Shown here piece after piece: positions 1 through 8,203 of a DNA stretch of 64,000 nt (its first letter is position 1; each line of letters starts with the position of its first letter). The DNA is from Rhodoferax_B sp049316285. Its GTDB lineage: Bacteria > Pseudomonadota > Gammaproteobacteria > Burkholderiales > Burkholderiaceae_C. The position numbers and the translations under genes were made by a program. The stretch is from NCBI RefSeq assembly GCF_049316285.1, contig NZ_JBMOXA010000011.1, positions 62,001 through 126,000 on the forward strand, in the 5' to 3' direction. The notes under the pieces were generated by a model that was given only the letters and a program-made list of their open reading frames with translations, had not been told where the DNA came from and ran no database searches.

Positions 1-710
1 GCTGGGGGCGGCTTGTCAGTGTAGAGCCGGTCAATGTGCTCAAGGCGCGCTAGCTCCACCATAGCTGGTCGACCAAACTTACTGTGGTCTGCTGCCAACC
101 AGACCTCTCGCGAGTGCTCGATGATGGCCCGTGCGACAGTGACTTCGCGGTAGTCAAAATCGCGCAAAGTGCCATCAGACTCGATCGACGAAATGCCAAT
201 GAGGCCGATGTCGACTTTGAACTGCGCAATGAAGTCGACCGTGGCCTCACCCACGATGCCACGGTCACGTGCGCGCAACACACCGCCCGCGACGATGATT
301 TCGCAGTCGGGGTTGTCGCAGAGGATTGCGGCGACGTTCAGGTTGTTGGTGATGACTCGCAGGCCCTTGTGGCGCAACAGTTCACGCGCCACCGCTTCCG
401 TCGTGGTGCCGATGTCCAGGATCAACGAACACCCATGCGGAACATCCTGCGCAATCCTGCGGGCGATGCGTTGCTTCGCCTGCGCGTTGAGCTGATGGCG
501 CAACTGGTAGGTGATGTTCTCGGTGGTTGAAGTTGGTACGCGGACGCCACCGTGGAAGCGATCAAGGTGGCCGTTCTCAGATAACAGTTTTACGTCGCGT
601 CGAACGGTCTGCAATGTGACGCCCAGTCGGTCAGCTAGGTCTTCCACCATGACCGATCCCTGCGCACGCACTTCATCAAGCAGCTCGGACTGTCGCGGGT
701 TCAATGTCAT
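1..710 (-). CDS. DeoR/GlpR-family transcriptional repressor (partial, C-terminus beyond the window)
   Basis: The minus strand translates from an ATG at 710-708 without a stop to base 1, giving about 236 residues. The product starts MTLNPRQSELLDEV and shows a DeoR N-terminal winged helix (about residues 6-57, with LQTVRRDVKLL as recognition helix). A sensor domain follows with the DeoR signatures LDIGTTTEAVA and ITNNLNVA, and D-x-x-x-FG-R-x-A near the end (ADHSKFGRPA). The family binds sugar phosphates or glycerol 3-phosphate and represses neighbouring operons. An in-frame stop lies 8 codons upstream of the ATG and no other start is available. The gene is divergent from the esterase at 946, with operator-like repeats between them. 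The ligand cannot be told; GlpR-like is the closest impression. The C-terminus lies beyond base 1. Confidence 0.9.
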   Translation of the reverse strand, partial: MTLNPRQSELLDEVRAQGSVMVEDLADRLGVTLQTVRRDVKLLSENGHLDRFHGGVRVPTSTTENITYQLRHQLNAQAKQRIARRIAQDVPHGCSLILDIGTTTEAVARELLRHKGLRVITNNLNVAAILCDNPDCEIIVAGGVLRARDRGIVGEATVDFIAQFKVDIGLIGISSIESDGTLRDFDYREVTVARAIIEHSREVWLAADHSKFGRPAMVELARLEHIDRLYTDKPPP

Positions 711-795
711 GGGTGTGAAGCGTACTGTCCTACAAGGGTAAACCGCGAGAGGGCATACCCGGTGTTGTCGGAACACAAGGTGCCAGTACATTGCA

Positions 796-850
796 TCGAA
801 ACGCGCGATAACGATAACAAATGATCTGAAACGATCAAAAACAATCAAGC
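796..850. promoter_or_regulatory. Repeat-rich operator-like region between deoR-type repressor and esterase
   Basis: The hexamer GAAACG occurs at 798-803 and again at 828-833, exactly 30 bp (about three helical turns) apart. A short inverted repeat TGATC-n6-GATCA lies at 822-836, embedded in A-rich sequence with several AACGAT/AACAAT motifs. DeoR-family repressors commonly bind such phased repeats between themselves and a target gene. The assignment is inference from position and pattern only. Confidence 0.4.
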
Positions 851-945
851 CTAGAACGTCGCAGCGCGCTTTTCGAGAGAACTCTTGAATCACTGGTCAG
901 GTTGTACGACCAGGGCACATCGTCCAAACCAAGAAAGGGACTTCA

Positions 946-2613
946 ATGAAACGAGCTTTTGCATCGATGGCGCTCAGTGCGCTGTTAGTCGGGTCTAGTG
1001 TGAACGCCTACGCGGCGACACCCGGATACACGCCGGGCGTCACCGTGACCGCTAACGAAAACTCCAAAACCGGATACACCGCGACGTTCGTCTACCGGGC
1101 CGACCCGACCGTGACGAGAGTCATGCTGTACAGCGACACCTTCATGCTGTGGGACGAGCAAGCCCCGCAGTACACCGGTGGCAGCAACGGCATGAACTTG
1201 AACAATCTGTCGCCTGATTTCAAGGCCGCGTATGGACATCTCCCCGGAGACTACAAGACGACCTACTGGCCAGGCGGCGGATCGGGAAGCTCCCGGTATG
1301 CCGTCGAGTTGACCAAGGTCGCGGGCACTGAGGACTGGGTCACCACCGCAGATTTGTCGAGCGGTGCGTTCGTTTACAACTTCGAGATCACCAAGAACGG
1401 CATCACGACAGCGCGGCTCGATGATCCTGCCAACCCGGCGCTCGTGAACACCGCGACCGGCCTGCGCAGTCTGTCCAGTCTGGTTTATGTGCCCTATAAC
1501 GCCGCCAAGCAAGGTACGGGCGAGTACCGTGACCGTAGCCTCGAACTGCCCCGTACGGATGGGAAGACGGGGGTTGTGCAGACCATCACCTACCCCGCCT
1601 CGAATGGCACGGACCGTGGGATGACGGTCTATTTGCCCTACGGCTATGACGCAAAGCGTGCCACACCGTACAACGTGCTGTACATCAACATGGGCAACTC
1701 GGGTGACCAGTTCGGCAACGAGATGCGTTGGATGAACGAAGGTGCACTGCCCAAAATCGTGGATAACCTGGTTCAACAGGGACACGAGCCGTTTGTAGCG
1801 GTGTCGGTGAACTACCAGGACTGGGGTCACAGCTTTGCGCGGATCGAGCCCGACGTGCTCAACTACATCCTGCCGTTCATCGAATCGCGTTACAACGTGT
1901 CGAAGAACCGTGCCGGACGCGGCTATGCCGGCCTGAGTGCCGGTGCCGGTACCACGGCGAACTTCTACCTCAACCACCCAGACGTTTTCTCGCAATTCGG
2001 CATCTGGAGCAACGGCATCACGCCGAACGCCCAGCAAATCGATCTGATCTCGCAGTACAAGGCCACGACCAACGTGCACATTGGCCTGGGCAAGTGGGAC
2101 TACGTCTTCGGTGGCCGCGCCATGCACAGCACCTTGGCTGCCAACGGTATTCGACATGAGTTCACCGAAATTCCTGGCGGCCATGACTGGGAATTCTGGC
2201 AACTCATGTTTGCTAAATTTGCCAAGGAGTACCTGTGGAAGTTGCCGTCCTGCACCAGCCCAAGCGACCCTTCCTTGGTGAATGGAGCTTGTACGCCCGA
2301 GCTGACGTTGAACGTGTTGCCCTCGGCATTGAACCTGCGCACCACCACTGGCGTGGTACAGGTGGTCATTGGCGCCGCGTCAGGCTACAGCCTTTCCGGT
2401 TGGACGGTGCGCGATGTGAAGCTGAGCGGCGTTTCGCCAGTGTCTCTCGCCCGCTCTGCGAACGGCGCTACCTATGTTGCCACCTTCAATAAGGCGACGC
2501 TGAGCGGGCTGCCTTCTGGCTCAAACGTGCCCGTCAATGCAACGGCAACCCTCGCGGGCAGCGGCAATTTTGGGTTGGTTCAAGCCAGTACGACGGTAAC
2601 GGTCATCCGCTAA
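946..2613 (+). CDS. Secreted putative esterase (esterase D/Fes-like alpha/beta hydrolase)
   Basis: The 555-residue protein has a classic Sec signal peptide (MKRAFASMALSALLVGSSVN, likely cleaved after AYA at about residue 23). An N-terminal immunoglobulin-like (E-set) region of about 170 residues resembles that of enterochelin esterase-like proteins. A PF00756-type alpha/beta hydrolase domain occupies about residues 200-435. The nucleophile elbow is GLSAG (Ser331) and the likely catalytic His is in GGHDW (His413). A beta-rich tail (about 450-555) has no catalytic look and may bind a surface or polymer. It probably hydrolyses an ester outside the cytoplasm; the substrate is unknown. The start is supported by the signal peptide and the upstream AAGAAAGGGA. 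It is followed by a PEP-CTERM gene and divergent from a DeoR repressor, which may control it. Confidence 0.85.
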   Translation: MKRAFASMALSALLVGSSVNAYAATPGYTPGVTVTANENSKTGYTATFVYRADPTVTRVMLYSDTFMLWDEQAPQYTGGSNGMNLNNLSPDFKAAYGHLPGDYKTTYWPGGGSGSSRYAVELTKVAGTEDWVTTADLSSGAFVYNFEITKNGITTARLDDPANPALVNTATGLRSLSSLVYVPYNAAKQGTGEYRDRSLELPRTDGKTGVVQTITYPASNGTDRGMTVYLPYGYDAKRATPYNVLYINMGNSGDQFGNEMRWMNEGALPKIVDNLVQQGHEPFVAVSVNYQDWGHSFARIEPDVLNYILPFIESRYNVSKNRAGRGYAGLSAGAGTTANFYLNHPDVFSQFGIWSNGITPNAQQIDLISQYKATTNVHIGLGKWDYVFGGRAMHSTLAANGIRHEFTEIPGGHDWEFWQLMFAKFAKEYLWKLPSCTSPSDPSLVNGACTPELTLNVLPSALNLRTTTGVVQVVIGAASGYSLSGWTVRDVKLSGVSPVSLARSANGATYVATFNKATLSGLPSGSNVPVNATATLAGSGNFGLVQASTTVTVIR

Positions 2614-2622
2614 TCAACTATC

Positions 2623-2651
2623 GCGTGGGCGCGCGGTACGGCCGCCCACGC
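2623..2651. terminator. GC-rich hairpin between esterase and PEP-CTERM gene
   Basis: A perfect 9-bp inverted repeat (GCGTGGGCG / CGCCCACGC) with an 11-nt loop starts 10 nt after the esterase stop codon. No T-tract follows, so it could be a weak terminator or an mRNA-stabilising hairpin rather than a full intrinsic terminator. Confidence 0.4.
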
Positions 2652-2677
2652 AGTCCAATTTCGAAGGGGAATCTCAA

Positions 2678-3397
2678 GTGTCCAAAAGACTTCTGATCGC
2701 GTTCTTATCGGCCGTGGCCATCCACGCCCAAGCGGGGCCGCTGGTGTTCACCAACACCCAATACACCACCAGTGCGGTCGCGGTGGCCGACGGTCAGGCG
2801 GACTACCAAACCGCCAGCAGCCCGCCAGCAACGTTGCCTGCTTTAGCTTCGGCTGCGGTGGTTGGCAACAACGACTTTGCAGCGTCCAGTGGCCTAGGGA
2901 CTGCAGGGCTGCTCACCACCACCGCGGAGGTCGACAGCGCCGCTGGGCCCGCTTTTGCAACGGGACAATCTCAGTTCATCGGCTCCTTTACCGACAGCGG
3001 TTGGGTTTCCTTGCACTTTGACTTCCTCACGCTGTCATCCATCTTCGGTGACGCCAGCGCTTACGGCAGTGTTTTCGTTACCATTACGAACACACTAGGC
3101 GGCGCGACCACGACACTGTTCAATGATGTTTTCACGGACAACGTGAGCTTTGATTTCGGTTCGTTCATTCCCCTGGGCGGTGTCACGACACTTGACCTCA
3201 TCTTGGTGAGTGACATCGGCACCAGTGACGCAGGCCAGTGGGGGCAGAACTTTGCGCAAGTCAGTTTCTACGGGCATGTGCCCGAACCGTCGACTTGGGC
3301 GCTTACCTTGTTGGGCCTGCTGGCTGTTGTTCTTCTCTCGCGTGGAGGCTTAGTGGCCGGCCGAGGCTTCAGAGGTATGCCCAAGCCAGGCTGTTGA
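2678..3397 (+). CDS. PEP-CTERM sorting-domain protein
   Basis: The 239-residue protein begins with a GTG codon preceded by GAAGGGGA and has a signal peptide (SKRLLIAFLSAVAIHAQAG). The middle is low-complexity, rich in Ala, Thr, Ser and Asp with predicted beta structure and no recognised enzymatic motif. The C-terminus carries the PEP-CTERM signal: VPEPSTW at about residue 205, a hydrophobic segment (ALTLLGLLAVVLL), then Arg-containing residues. Such proteins are processed by an exosortase at the inner membrane and exported, usually with exopolysaccharide. No exosortase gene is in this window, so it must be encoded elsewhere. The tail after the hydrophobic segment (about 20 residues) is longer than usual. 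Confidence 0.85.
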   Translation: MSKRLLIAFLSAVAIHAQAGPLVFTNTQYTTSAVAVADGQADYQTASSPPATLPALASAAVVGNNDFAASSGLGTAGLLTTTAEVDSAAGPAFATGQSQFIGSFTDSGWVSLHFDFLTLSSIFGDASAYGSVFVTITNTLGGATTTLFNDVFTDNVSFDFGSFIPLGGVTTLDLILVSDIGTSDAGQWGQNFAQVSFYGHVPEPSTWALTLLGLLAVVLLSRGGLVAGRGFRGMPKPGC

Positions 3398-3445
3398 CAA
3401 CTCTTTGCGTCGGACCTCGCCGCGGTGGAATCTCCAGAGGGGGTT

Positions 3446-4363
3446 CTAACCGTGGTCTACCACCGCCGCCACCAAGTGTTTCACAAACGCTTGCTGCAGC
3501 GGCGCGGGCGCCTCGCTGTCGTGGGTCAGCACCTGCACCGAGCGTTGCTGAAAATCCAGCTCGGGAATGGGCACGGCCACAAGCTGGCCCGAGGTCAGCA
3601 AGACCGACACACTGATCACCGAAGTGAACAACAGGGTCTCGCCCTGCAGTGTGAGCGGCAGCAGTGTGGCCAGATTGCCCGAGTATGAACTGTTGAGGCG
3701 CAGACCTTCGGCCTGAAACTTCATGTCGAGCAACTGCCGCAACGTGCTGCCCTGCACCGGAAGGCCCAGCGTGTGTTGCGTGATCTGTTTGAGCGAAAGA
3801 CGTTTGTGTCTGGCCAGTGCATGTTGTGCACTCATCACGGCCATGACGGGCGAGTTTTGCTGGTGTTCGACACGCACGCCTCGTTCTGGTGCAAGCGAAA
3901 ACTTCAGCCCCACGTCGACATCGCCACGCGACACCTGGCCACTGACACTTTCGGGCGATCCCACCCACAGCGACAACGAGCACTCGGGGTGCTGTTGTCT
4001 AAAGCTCAGCATCACCTCCGATAAAAAGCCGCAGGCAAAGCCATCGGTGCTGGCAATCTTGATTTGCCGCTGGGCTTGCCGGGCCGGGTCGCGCAACTCT
4101 TCCAGCACCCGTTCGCCCTCCAGTGCGCTGCTGCGCACATAGGCCGCGAGACGCTCGCCGGCGCTGCTCAACACCATGCCGCGTGCACGCCGCTCGAATA
4201 GCGCGCAGCCCACGGTGTCTTCCAGCTTTGAAATCTGCCGGCTGATGGCCGAGCTGGCCACATGCAGTTGTTCTGCCGCCAGGGTGATAGAGCCAGTGCG
4301 CGCCACTTCCAGGAAGTAGCGTGCCGCCGTGTCAAACATGATGCTTTGGATTGGTGCAGTCAT
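3446..4363 (-). CDS. LysR-family transcriptional regulator
   Basis: The 305-residue protein has the LysR N-terminal helix-turn-helix (about residues 10-68; SITLAAEQLHVASSAISRQI) and a C-terminal periplasmic-binding-protein-like effector domain. It is divergent from the M20 hydrolase/Bug/cupin genes that begin at 4437, the usual layout for a LysR activator and its target operon. It probably senses the substrate of that operon, which is unidentified. The 73-bp gap holds a symmetrical AT-rich element that may be its operator. Confidence 0.9.
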   Translation of the reverse strand: MTAPIQSIMFDTAARYFLEVARTGSITLAAEQLHVASSAISRQISKLEDTVGCALFERRARGMVLSSAGERLAAYVRSSALEGERVLEELRDPARQAQRQIKIASTDGFACGFLSEVMLSFRQQHPECSLSLWVGSPESVSGQVSRGDVDVGLKFSLAPERGVRVEHQQNSPVMAVMSAQHALARHKRLSLKQITQHTLGLPVQGSTLRQLLDMKFQAEGLRLNSSYSGNLATLLPLTLQGETLLFTSVISVSVLLTSGQLVAVPIPELDFQQRSVQVLTHDSEAPAPLQQAFVKHLVAAVVDHG

Positions 4364-4376
4364 TGCTTTTATGGCA

Positions 4377-4407
4377 ATTTACGATTTTAAATTCTCTAAT
4401 TGTAAAT
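4377..4407. promoter_or_regulatory. Candidate LysR operator between lysR and the M20 hydrolase gene
   Basis: ATTTAC (4377-4382) and GTAAAT (4402-4407) form a perfect 6-bp inverted repeat inside an AT-rich stretch between the divergent starts. LysR proteins typically bind such symmetrical AT-rich sites and activate the outward gene. The assignment is inferred from location and symmetry. Confidence 0.4.
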
Positions 4408-4436
4408 AGTCATGCGCTCGAATAGATTTCAGTTCC

Positions 4437-5900
4437 ATGACAAGCCCTACCCAAACCAACACTGCCCCCAGCAGGGAAACACTACTGCAAACCGTCGCCG
4501 CCTGGTTTGATAACGGCCATTACGCCAGGCTGTTGGCCGCCCGTGTCCGGCACCCCACCGCCAGCGAAGAATGTGCTGAAGATGTGTTGACGGCCTACCT
4601 GCAGGACAACATCACGCCCTACCTGCAAGATTTGGATTTCCACTGTGAAGTGATCGCCAACCCGCTGCCCGGCATGCTGCCGGTGTTGATTGCACGGCGG
4701 ATTGAAGACGCCGCTTTGCCCACCATGCTGACCTACGGCCATGGTGACGTGGTGCGTGGCCAGGATGCGCAATGGCGTGCAGGTCTGCAACCCTGGGCGC
4801 TCACGCTGGAAGGCGACCGCTGGTATGGCCGTGGCACGGCCGACAACAAAGGTCAACACACCATCAACCTGGCCGCGCTGGCGCACGTGATCCAGGCGCG
4901 TCAAGCACAAGGCGGCCGCCTGGGCTACAACGTCACGGTGCTGCTGGAGATGGGCGAAGAGGTCGGCAGCCCCGGCCTGCGCGAACTCTGCGCACAAGAG
5001 CAAGAGCGCCTGCGCGCCGATGTGTTCATTGCCAGCGATGGCCCACGGGTACACGCCGCACAACCCACGGTGTTTCTAGGCTCGCGTGGCATCGTCAATT
5101 TCAGCCTGCACCTCAAAAGCCGCGACCGTGCCTTTCACTCCGGCAACTGGGGTGGGGTGTTGACCAATCCGGCGGTAGTAATCGCCAACGCCGTGAGCTG
5201 CATGGTGGGCCCACGCGGCGCCATGTTGGTTGAAGGTTTGCAGCCGCCACCCATCAGCGACGACATCCGCGCCGCCTTGGCTGGCGTGGACGTGGGCACG
5301 GGCGAAGACGATCCCGCCACCGACCCGGCCTGGGGCCGCAGCGAACTCAGCGCCTCCGAGCGCCTGCACGCCTGGAACACGCTGGAGGTGTTGGCCCTGG
5401 GCGCGGGCTCCATCGAACGGCCCGTGGGCGCCATTCCCTACCAGGCCACGGCGCATTGCCAACTGCGTTTTGTGCCCGGCACCGATTGGCAAAACCTTGA
5501 GTCCACCGTGCGCGCGCATCTGGATGCCCATGGTTTTGAAGACGTGGTGGTGACGGTGACCGCCGCCACACCCGCCACGCGCCTGTCGCTGCAAAGCCCG
5601 TGGGTGGCGTGGACGCTCGCTTCGCTACAGCAGTCCACCGGCAAAACCCCCACGCTGTTGCCCAACCTGGCGGGCTCTCTGCCCAACGATGCGTTCGCCG
5701 AAATCCTGGGCCAGGCCACGCTGTGGATTCCGCATTCCTACCCGGCCTGCGCCCAGCATGCGCCCAACGAACACATACTCGGCTCGGTGGCCAAGGAAGG
5801 TTTGCTGATGATGGCCGGCTTGTTCTGGGACCTCGGCGCACAAGCTTCTGCGTCGGCTGCGGCGCCCAACACGGCGCCGTGGGCCACGCCGCACGCATGA
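4437..5900 (+). CDS. M20-family metallopeptidase/hydrolase
   Basis: The 487-residue protein is an M20/M25/M40 zinc hydrolase (dipeptidase, acylase or carboxypeptidase group). Metal and catalytic motifs are visible in order: GHGDVV (His and Asp), GRGTADNKGQ (bridging Asp), EMGEEVGSPG (catalytic Glu pair), ASDGP (Asp) and a late NEHIL (His). A dimerisation 'lid' region sits between about residues 215 and 330. No signal peptide is seen, so it is cytosolic. It lies directly upstream of a Bug solute-binding protein gene (35 nt, or overlapping if the earlier start is used), which suggests that it cleaves an imported amide or peptide-like compound. No clear Shine-Dalgarno precedes the ATG. Confidence 0.9.
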   Translation: MTSPTQTNTAPSRETLLQTVAAWFDNGHYARLLAARVRHPTASEECAEDVLTAYLQDNITPYLQDLDFHCEVIANPLPGMLPVLIARRIEDAALPTMLTYGHGDVVRGQDAQWRAGLQPWALTLEGDRWYGRGTADNKGQHTINLAALAHVIQARQAQGGRLGYNVTVLLEMGEEVGSPGLRELCAQEQERLRADVFIASDGPRVHAAQPTVFLGSRGIVNFSLHLKSRDRAFHSGNWGGVLTNPAVVIANAVSCMVGPRGAMLVEGLQPPPISDDIRAALAGVDVGTGEDDPATDPAWGRSELSASERLHAWNTLEVLALGAGSIERPVGAIPYQATAHCQLRFVPGTDWQNLESTVRAHLDAHGFEDVVVTVTAATPATRLSLQSPWVAWTLASLQQSTGKTPTLLPNLAGSLPNDAFAEILGQATLWIPHSYPACAQHAPNEHILGSVAKEGLLMMAGLFWDLGAQASASAAAPNTAPWATPHA

Positions 5901-5935
5901 CTCTCCAATCCCCCACGACAGCAACACCCCGTACC

Positions 5936-6940
5936 ATGAAAAACACCCTCCCGCGCCGTCGGTTTCTACACACTCTCGCCACTGCTGCGGTCGTGTCCGC
6001 AAGCTTTGCCACACCCCTGGCGGCTGTCGCCGACAGCTGGCCCGGCAAGCCGCTCAAGTTCATCGTGCCGTTTCCGCCGGGTGGCGCCACTGACGCCAGT
6101 GCGCGCATCATTGCCGAGCATCTGGGCCGGCGCCTGGGCCAAGCCGTGGTGGTCGATAACAAGCCCGGTGGATCCACCATCATCGGCGTCGACATGGTCG
6201 CCAAGGCTGCGCCCGACGGCTACACCCTGCTGGTCACCGGCGGTGGCAGCTTGGCGGTGTTGCCGGCGCTGCGCAACAACCTGCCGTTTGATGTCAACAA
6301 AGACTTGGTGCCCATCACCCAACTGGTGAGCGCGCCCGTGGTGTTGGTGACTTCATCGGCCAAGCCGTTCCACAAGCTGACCGACTTCATCACCGCCGCT
6401 AAGGCGCATCCCAAAGACTTGCGTTATTCGACCTATGGCGCCGGTAGTGCGCCGCACTTGGCGGGCGAGATGTTGTCCAACGCGGCGGGCATTGAGCTGG
6501 AGCCGATTCCGTTCAAGGGTGCATCAGAAGCTTTGCTGGCCTTGCTGCGCGGAGAAGTTGACCTGGGGTTTGAGACCCTGTCGGCGGCCAGCGCACACAT
6601 CAAGTCGGGCAAGTTGCGCGTGTTGTCGCTCAACGGCGAAAACCGCACCCCTTTCTACCCCGAAGCGCCGGGCATGGGCGAGCTGGGGCTGGCGGCCGCG
6701 TCGATTGAAGCCTTTTATTGCCTGCTGGCGCCGACCGGCACGCCGCCCGCCATCACCACCCGGCTGAACAAAGAGGTGCAGGACATCCTGGCCCAGCCGG
6801 ATGTCAAGGAGCGCATGGCCGCCATGTTCCTGGAGATCAATGCCGCAGGCCCCGAGGCCATGACGACGCTGGTGAAGTCGCAGACCGCCAAGTTCAAAGC
6901 CATCGCCCAGAAAGCCAAGATTCCGACGACAGCCCAATAG
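5936..6940 (+). CDS. Bug/TctC-family periplasmic solute-binding protein
   Basis: This is a Bug-type binding protein of 334 residues from the ATG at 5936. An alternative start at 5897 overlaps the preceding stop codon (ATGA) and would add 13 residues. The N-terminus has a twin-arginine-like stretch (RRRFLHTL) followed by a hydrophobic core and an Ala-rich cleavage region. The mature protein begins with the family signature: WPGKPLKFIVPFPPGGATD, then VVVDNKPGG and AAPDGYTLL. Bug proteins capture organic acids or amino-acid derivatives in the periplasm, classically for a TctAB permease. No permease gene is adjacent; the nearest tctAB is at 14055-16016. It is co-transcribed with the M20 hydrolase and a cupin protein, which hints at its ligand class. 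Confidence 0.88.
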   Translation: MKNTLPRRRFLHTLATAAVVSASFATPLAAVADSWPGKPLKFIVPFPPGGATDASARIIAEHLGRRLGQAVVVDNKPGGSTIIGVDMVAKAAPDGYTLLVTGGGSLAVLPALRNNLPFDVNKDLVPITQLVSAPVVLVTSSAKPFHKLTDFITAAKAHPKDLRYSTYGAGSAPHLAGEMLSNAAGIELEPIPFKGASEALLALLRGEVDLGFETLSAASAHIKSGKLRVLSLNGENRTPFYPEAPGMGELGLAAASIEAFYCLLAPTGTPPAITTRLNKEVQDILAQPDVKERMAAMFLEINAAGPEAMTTLVKSQTAKFKAIAQKAKIPTTAQ

Positions 6941-6949
6941 GAGACAGAC

Positions 6950-8134
6950 GTGACCGAAGCCGTTTTAACAAGCCCGAGCGCAGAGCACCTGGAGCAGGCG
7001 CAGACCGCCATCAACACCATGCCCGACAACGTGATCGACACCACGCAGTTCAAGTCGGCGCTGGTGCCCATGTATTGCCCCGAGCTGGTGCCCAGCCTGA
7101 ACTATTTTGTCAACCAACTGGGCTTCAGGATAGACGCCATCTTTCCGGCGGACGCGCCCGCCACCGCCATCGTCTCGGGCTACGGCCTGTCGCTGTATCT
7201 GTCTGTGCATGTGACCCAGGGTGTGCAAACCCTGCACCTGCTGTGCACAGCCCCCGACCTGGCCGCTGGCGGCCAGCGCGAACTGCTGGCGCCCAACGGC
7301 GTGAAGATTCGCCTGGCCCATGTCGATCCGCCGATGAAGTCGCCCACCACGCGCCAGGCCTTGGTGCTCAGCACCATGGATGGTGATGCCGAATGGAGCG
7401 TGGGCCGCGCCGGCCTGCGGTACCGCGACCTGCTGCCGGACCGCCATGGCGGCGCCTTCATCGCCTCACACATCGCCATTCTGGAAGGCGGCCCGGTGCC
7501 CGACTACGTGCACTTCCACAAGGTGCGCTTTCAGATGATCTTCTGCCGCAAGGGCTGGGTGCGTGTGGTCTACGAAGGCCAGGGTGAGCCCTTCATCTTG
7601 AACGCGGGCGACTGTGTGCTGCAGCCGCCGACCATTCGCCACCGCGTGCTGGAAAGCTCGGCCGGTGCCGAGGTGGTGGAGATTGGCAGCCCCGCCGAAC
7701 ACATCACCATGGCCGACCACGACTTGCCTTTGCCAAGTGCGCCGCTGCCGCCCGAACATTTGTTTGGCGGCCAGCGCTTTACGCGCCACATCAAAGCCGA
7801 GGCCGCATGGACGGACTGGCGCCTCAAGGGTTTTGAGGCGCAGAACACCGGCATTGAAGCTGCTACCGATGGCCTGGCCGCCGTGCGTCTGGTGCGGGTG
7901 ACCGGGGCCAGGCCCGCGGTGGTGCAAAGCCACGCGACCGAGTTCTGTTTTTACTTCGTGCTCAGCGGCAGCCTCACCGTCACACAAGGCGCGGCAAGTT
8001 ATACGCTCAACAAAGACGACAGCATCACGATTCCAGGCCAGATGCCCTACGCCTTGGCGGCATCGCCCGACCTGGAAATGCTCGAGGTGATGTTGCCGGG
8101 TTCGCCCGAGATCTTGCTCGAGGACGTCAACTGA
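6950..8134 (+). CDS. VOC-like plus double-cupin protein
   Basis: The 394-residue protein starts with GTG preceded by AGGAGA, 9 nt after the Bug gene. Residues about 35-120 resemble a glyoxalase/dioxygenase (VOC) half-domain (LNYFVNQLGFRID). Residues about 175-260 form a cupin with HFH and a later His (PPTIRHRV) as likely metal ligands; the usual Glu of cupin motif 1 appears to be Gln. A second, poorer cupin lies at about 310-390. It is presumably a metal-dependent dioxygenase, isomerase or lyase acting on the imported compound. I cannot name the reaction. The combination with an M20 hydrolase and a binding protein suggests a small dedicated catabolic unit. Confidence 0.7.
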   Translation: MTEAVLTSPSAEHLEQAQTAINTMPDNVIDTTQFKSALVPMYCPELVPSLNYFVNQLGFRIDAIFPADAPATAIVSGYGLSLYLSVHVTQGVQTLHLLCTAPDLAAGGQRELLAPNGVKIRLAHVDPPMKSPTTRQALVLSTMDGDAEWSVGRAGLRYRDLLPDRHGGAFIASHIAILEGGPVPDYVHFHKVRFQMIFCRKGWVRVVYEGQGEPFILNAGDCVLQPPTIRHRVLESSAGAEVVEIGSPAEHITMADHDLPLPSAPLPPEHLFGGQRFTRHIKAEAAWTDWRLKGFEAQNTGIEAATDGLAAVRLVRVTGARPAVVQSHATEFCFYFVLSGSLTVTQGAASYTLNKDDSITIPGQMPYALAASPDLEMLEVMLPGSPEILLEDVN

Positions 8135-8203
8135 GCCCTGAGGCGATGCGCGAGGCCAAAAAACCATGCAGGGCCTGGCGCCCCGCCATTACCTGGCCCA
8201 GCG

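Noticed and set aside
985..2202. Long open frame antisense to the esterase gene
   Set aside because: The plus-strand frame has a signal peptide and catalytic motifs. The antisense product has no domain features and arises from GC-rich codon bias.
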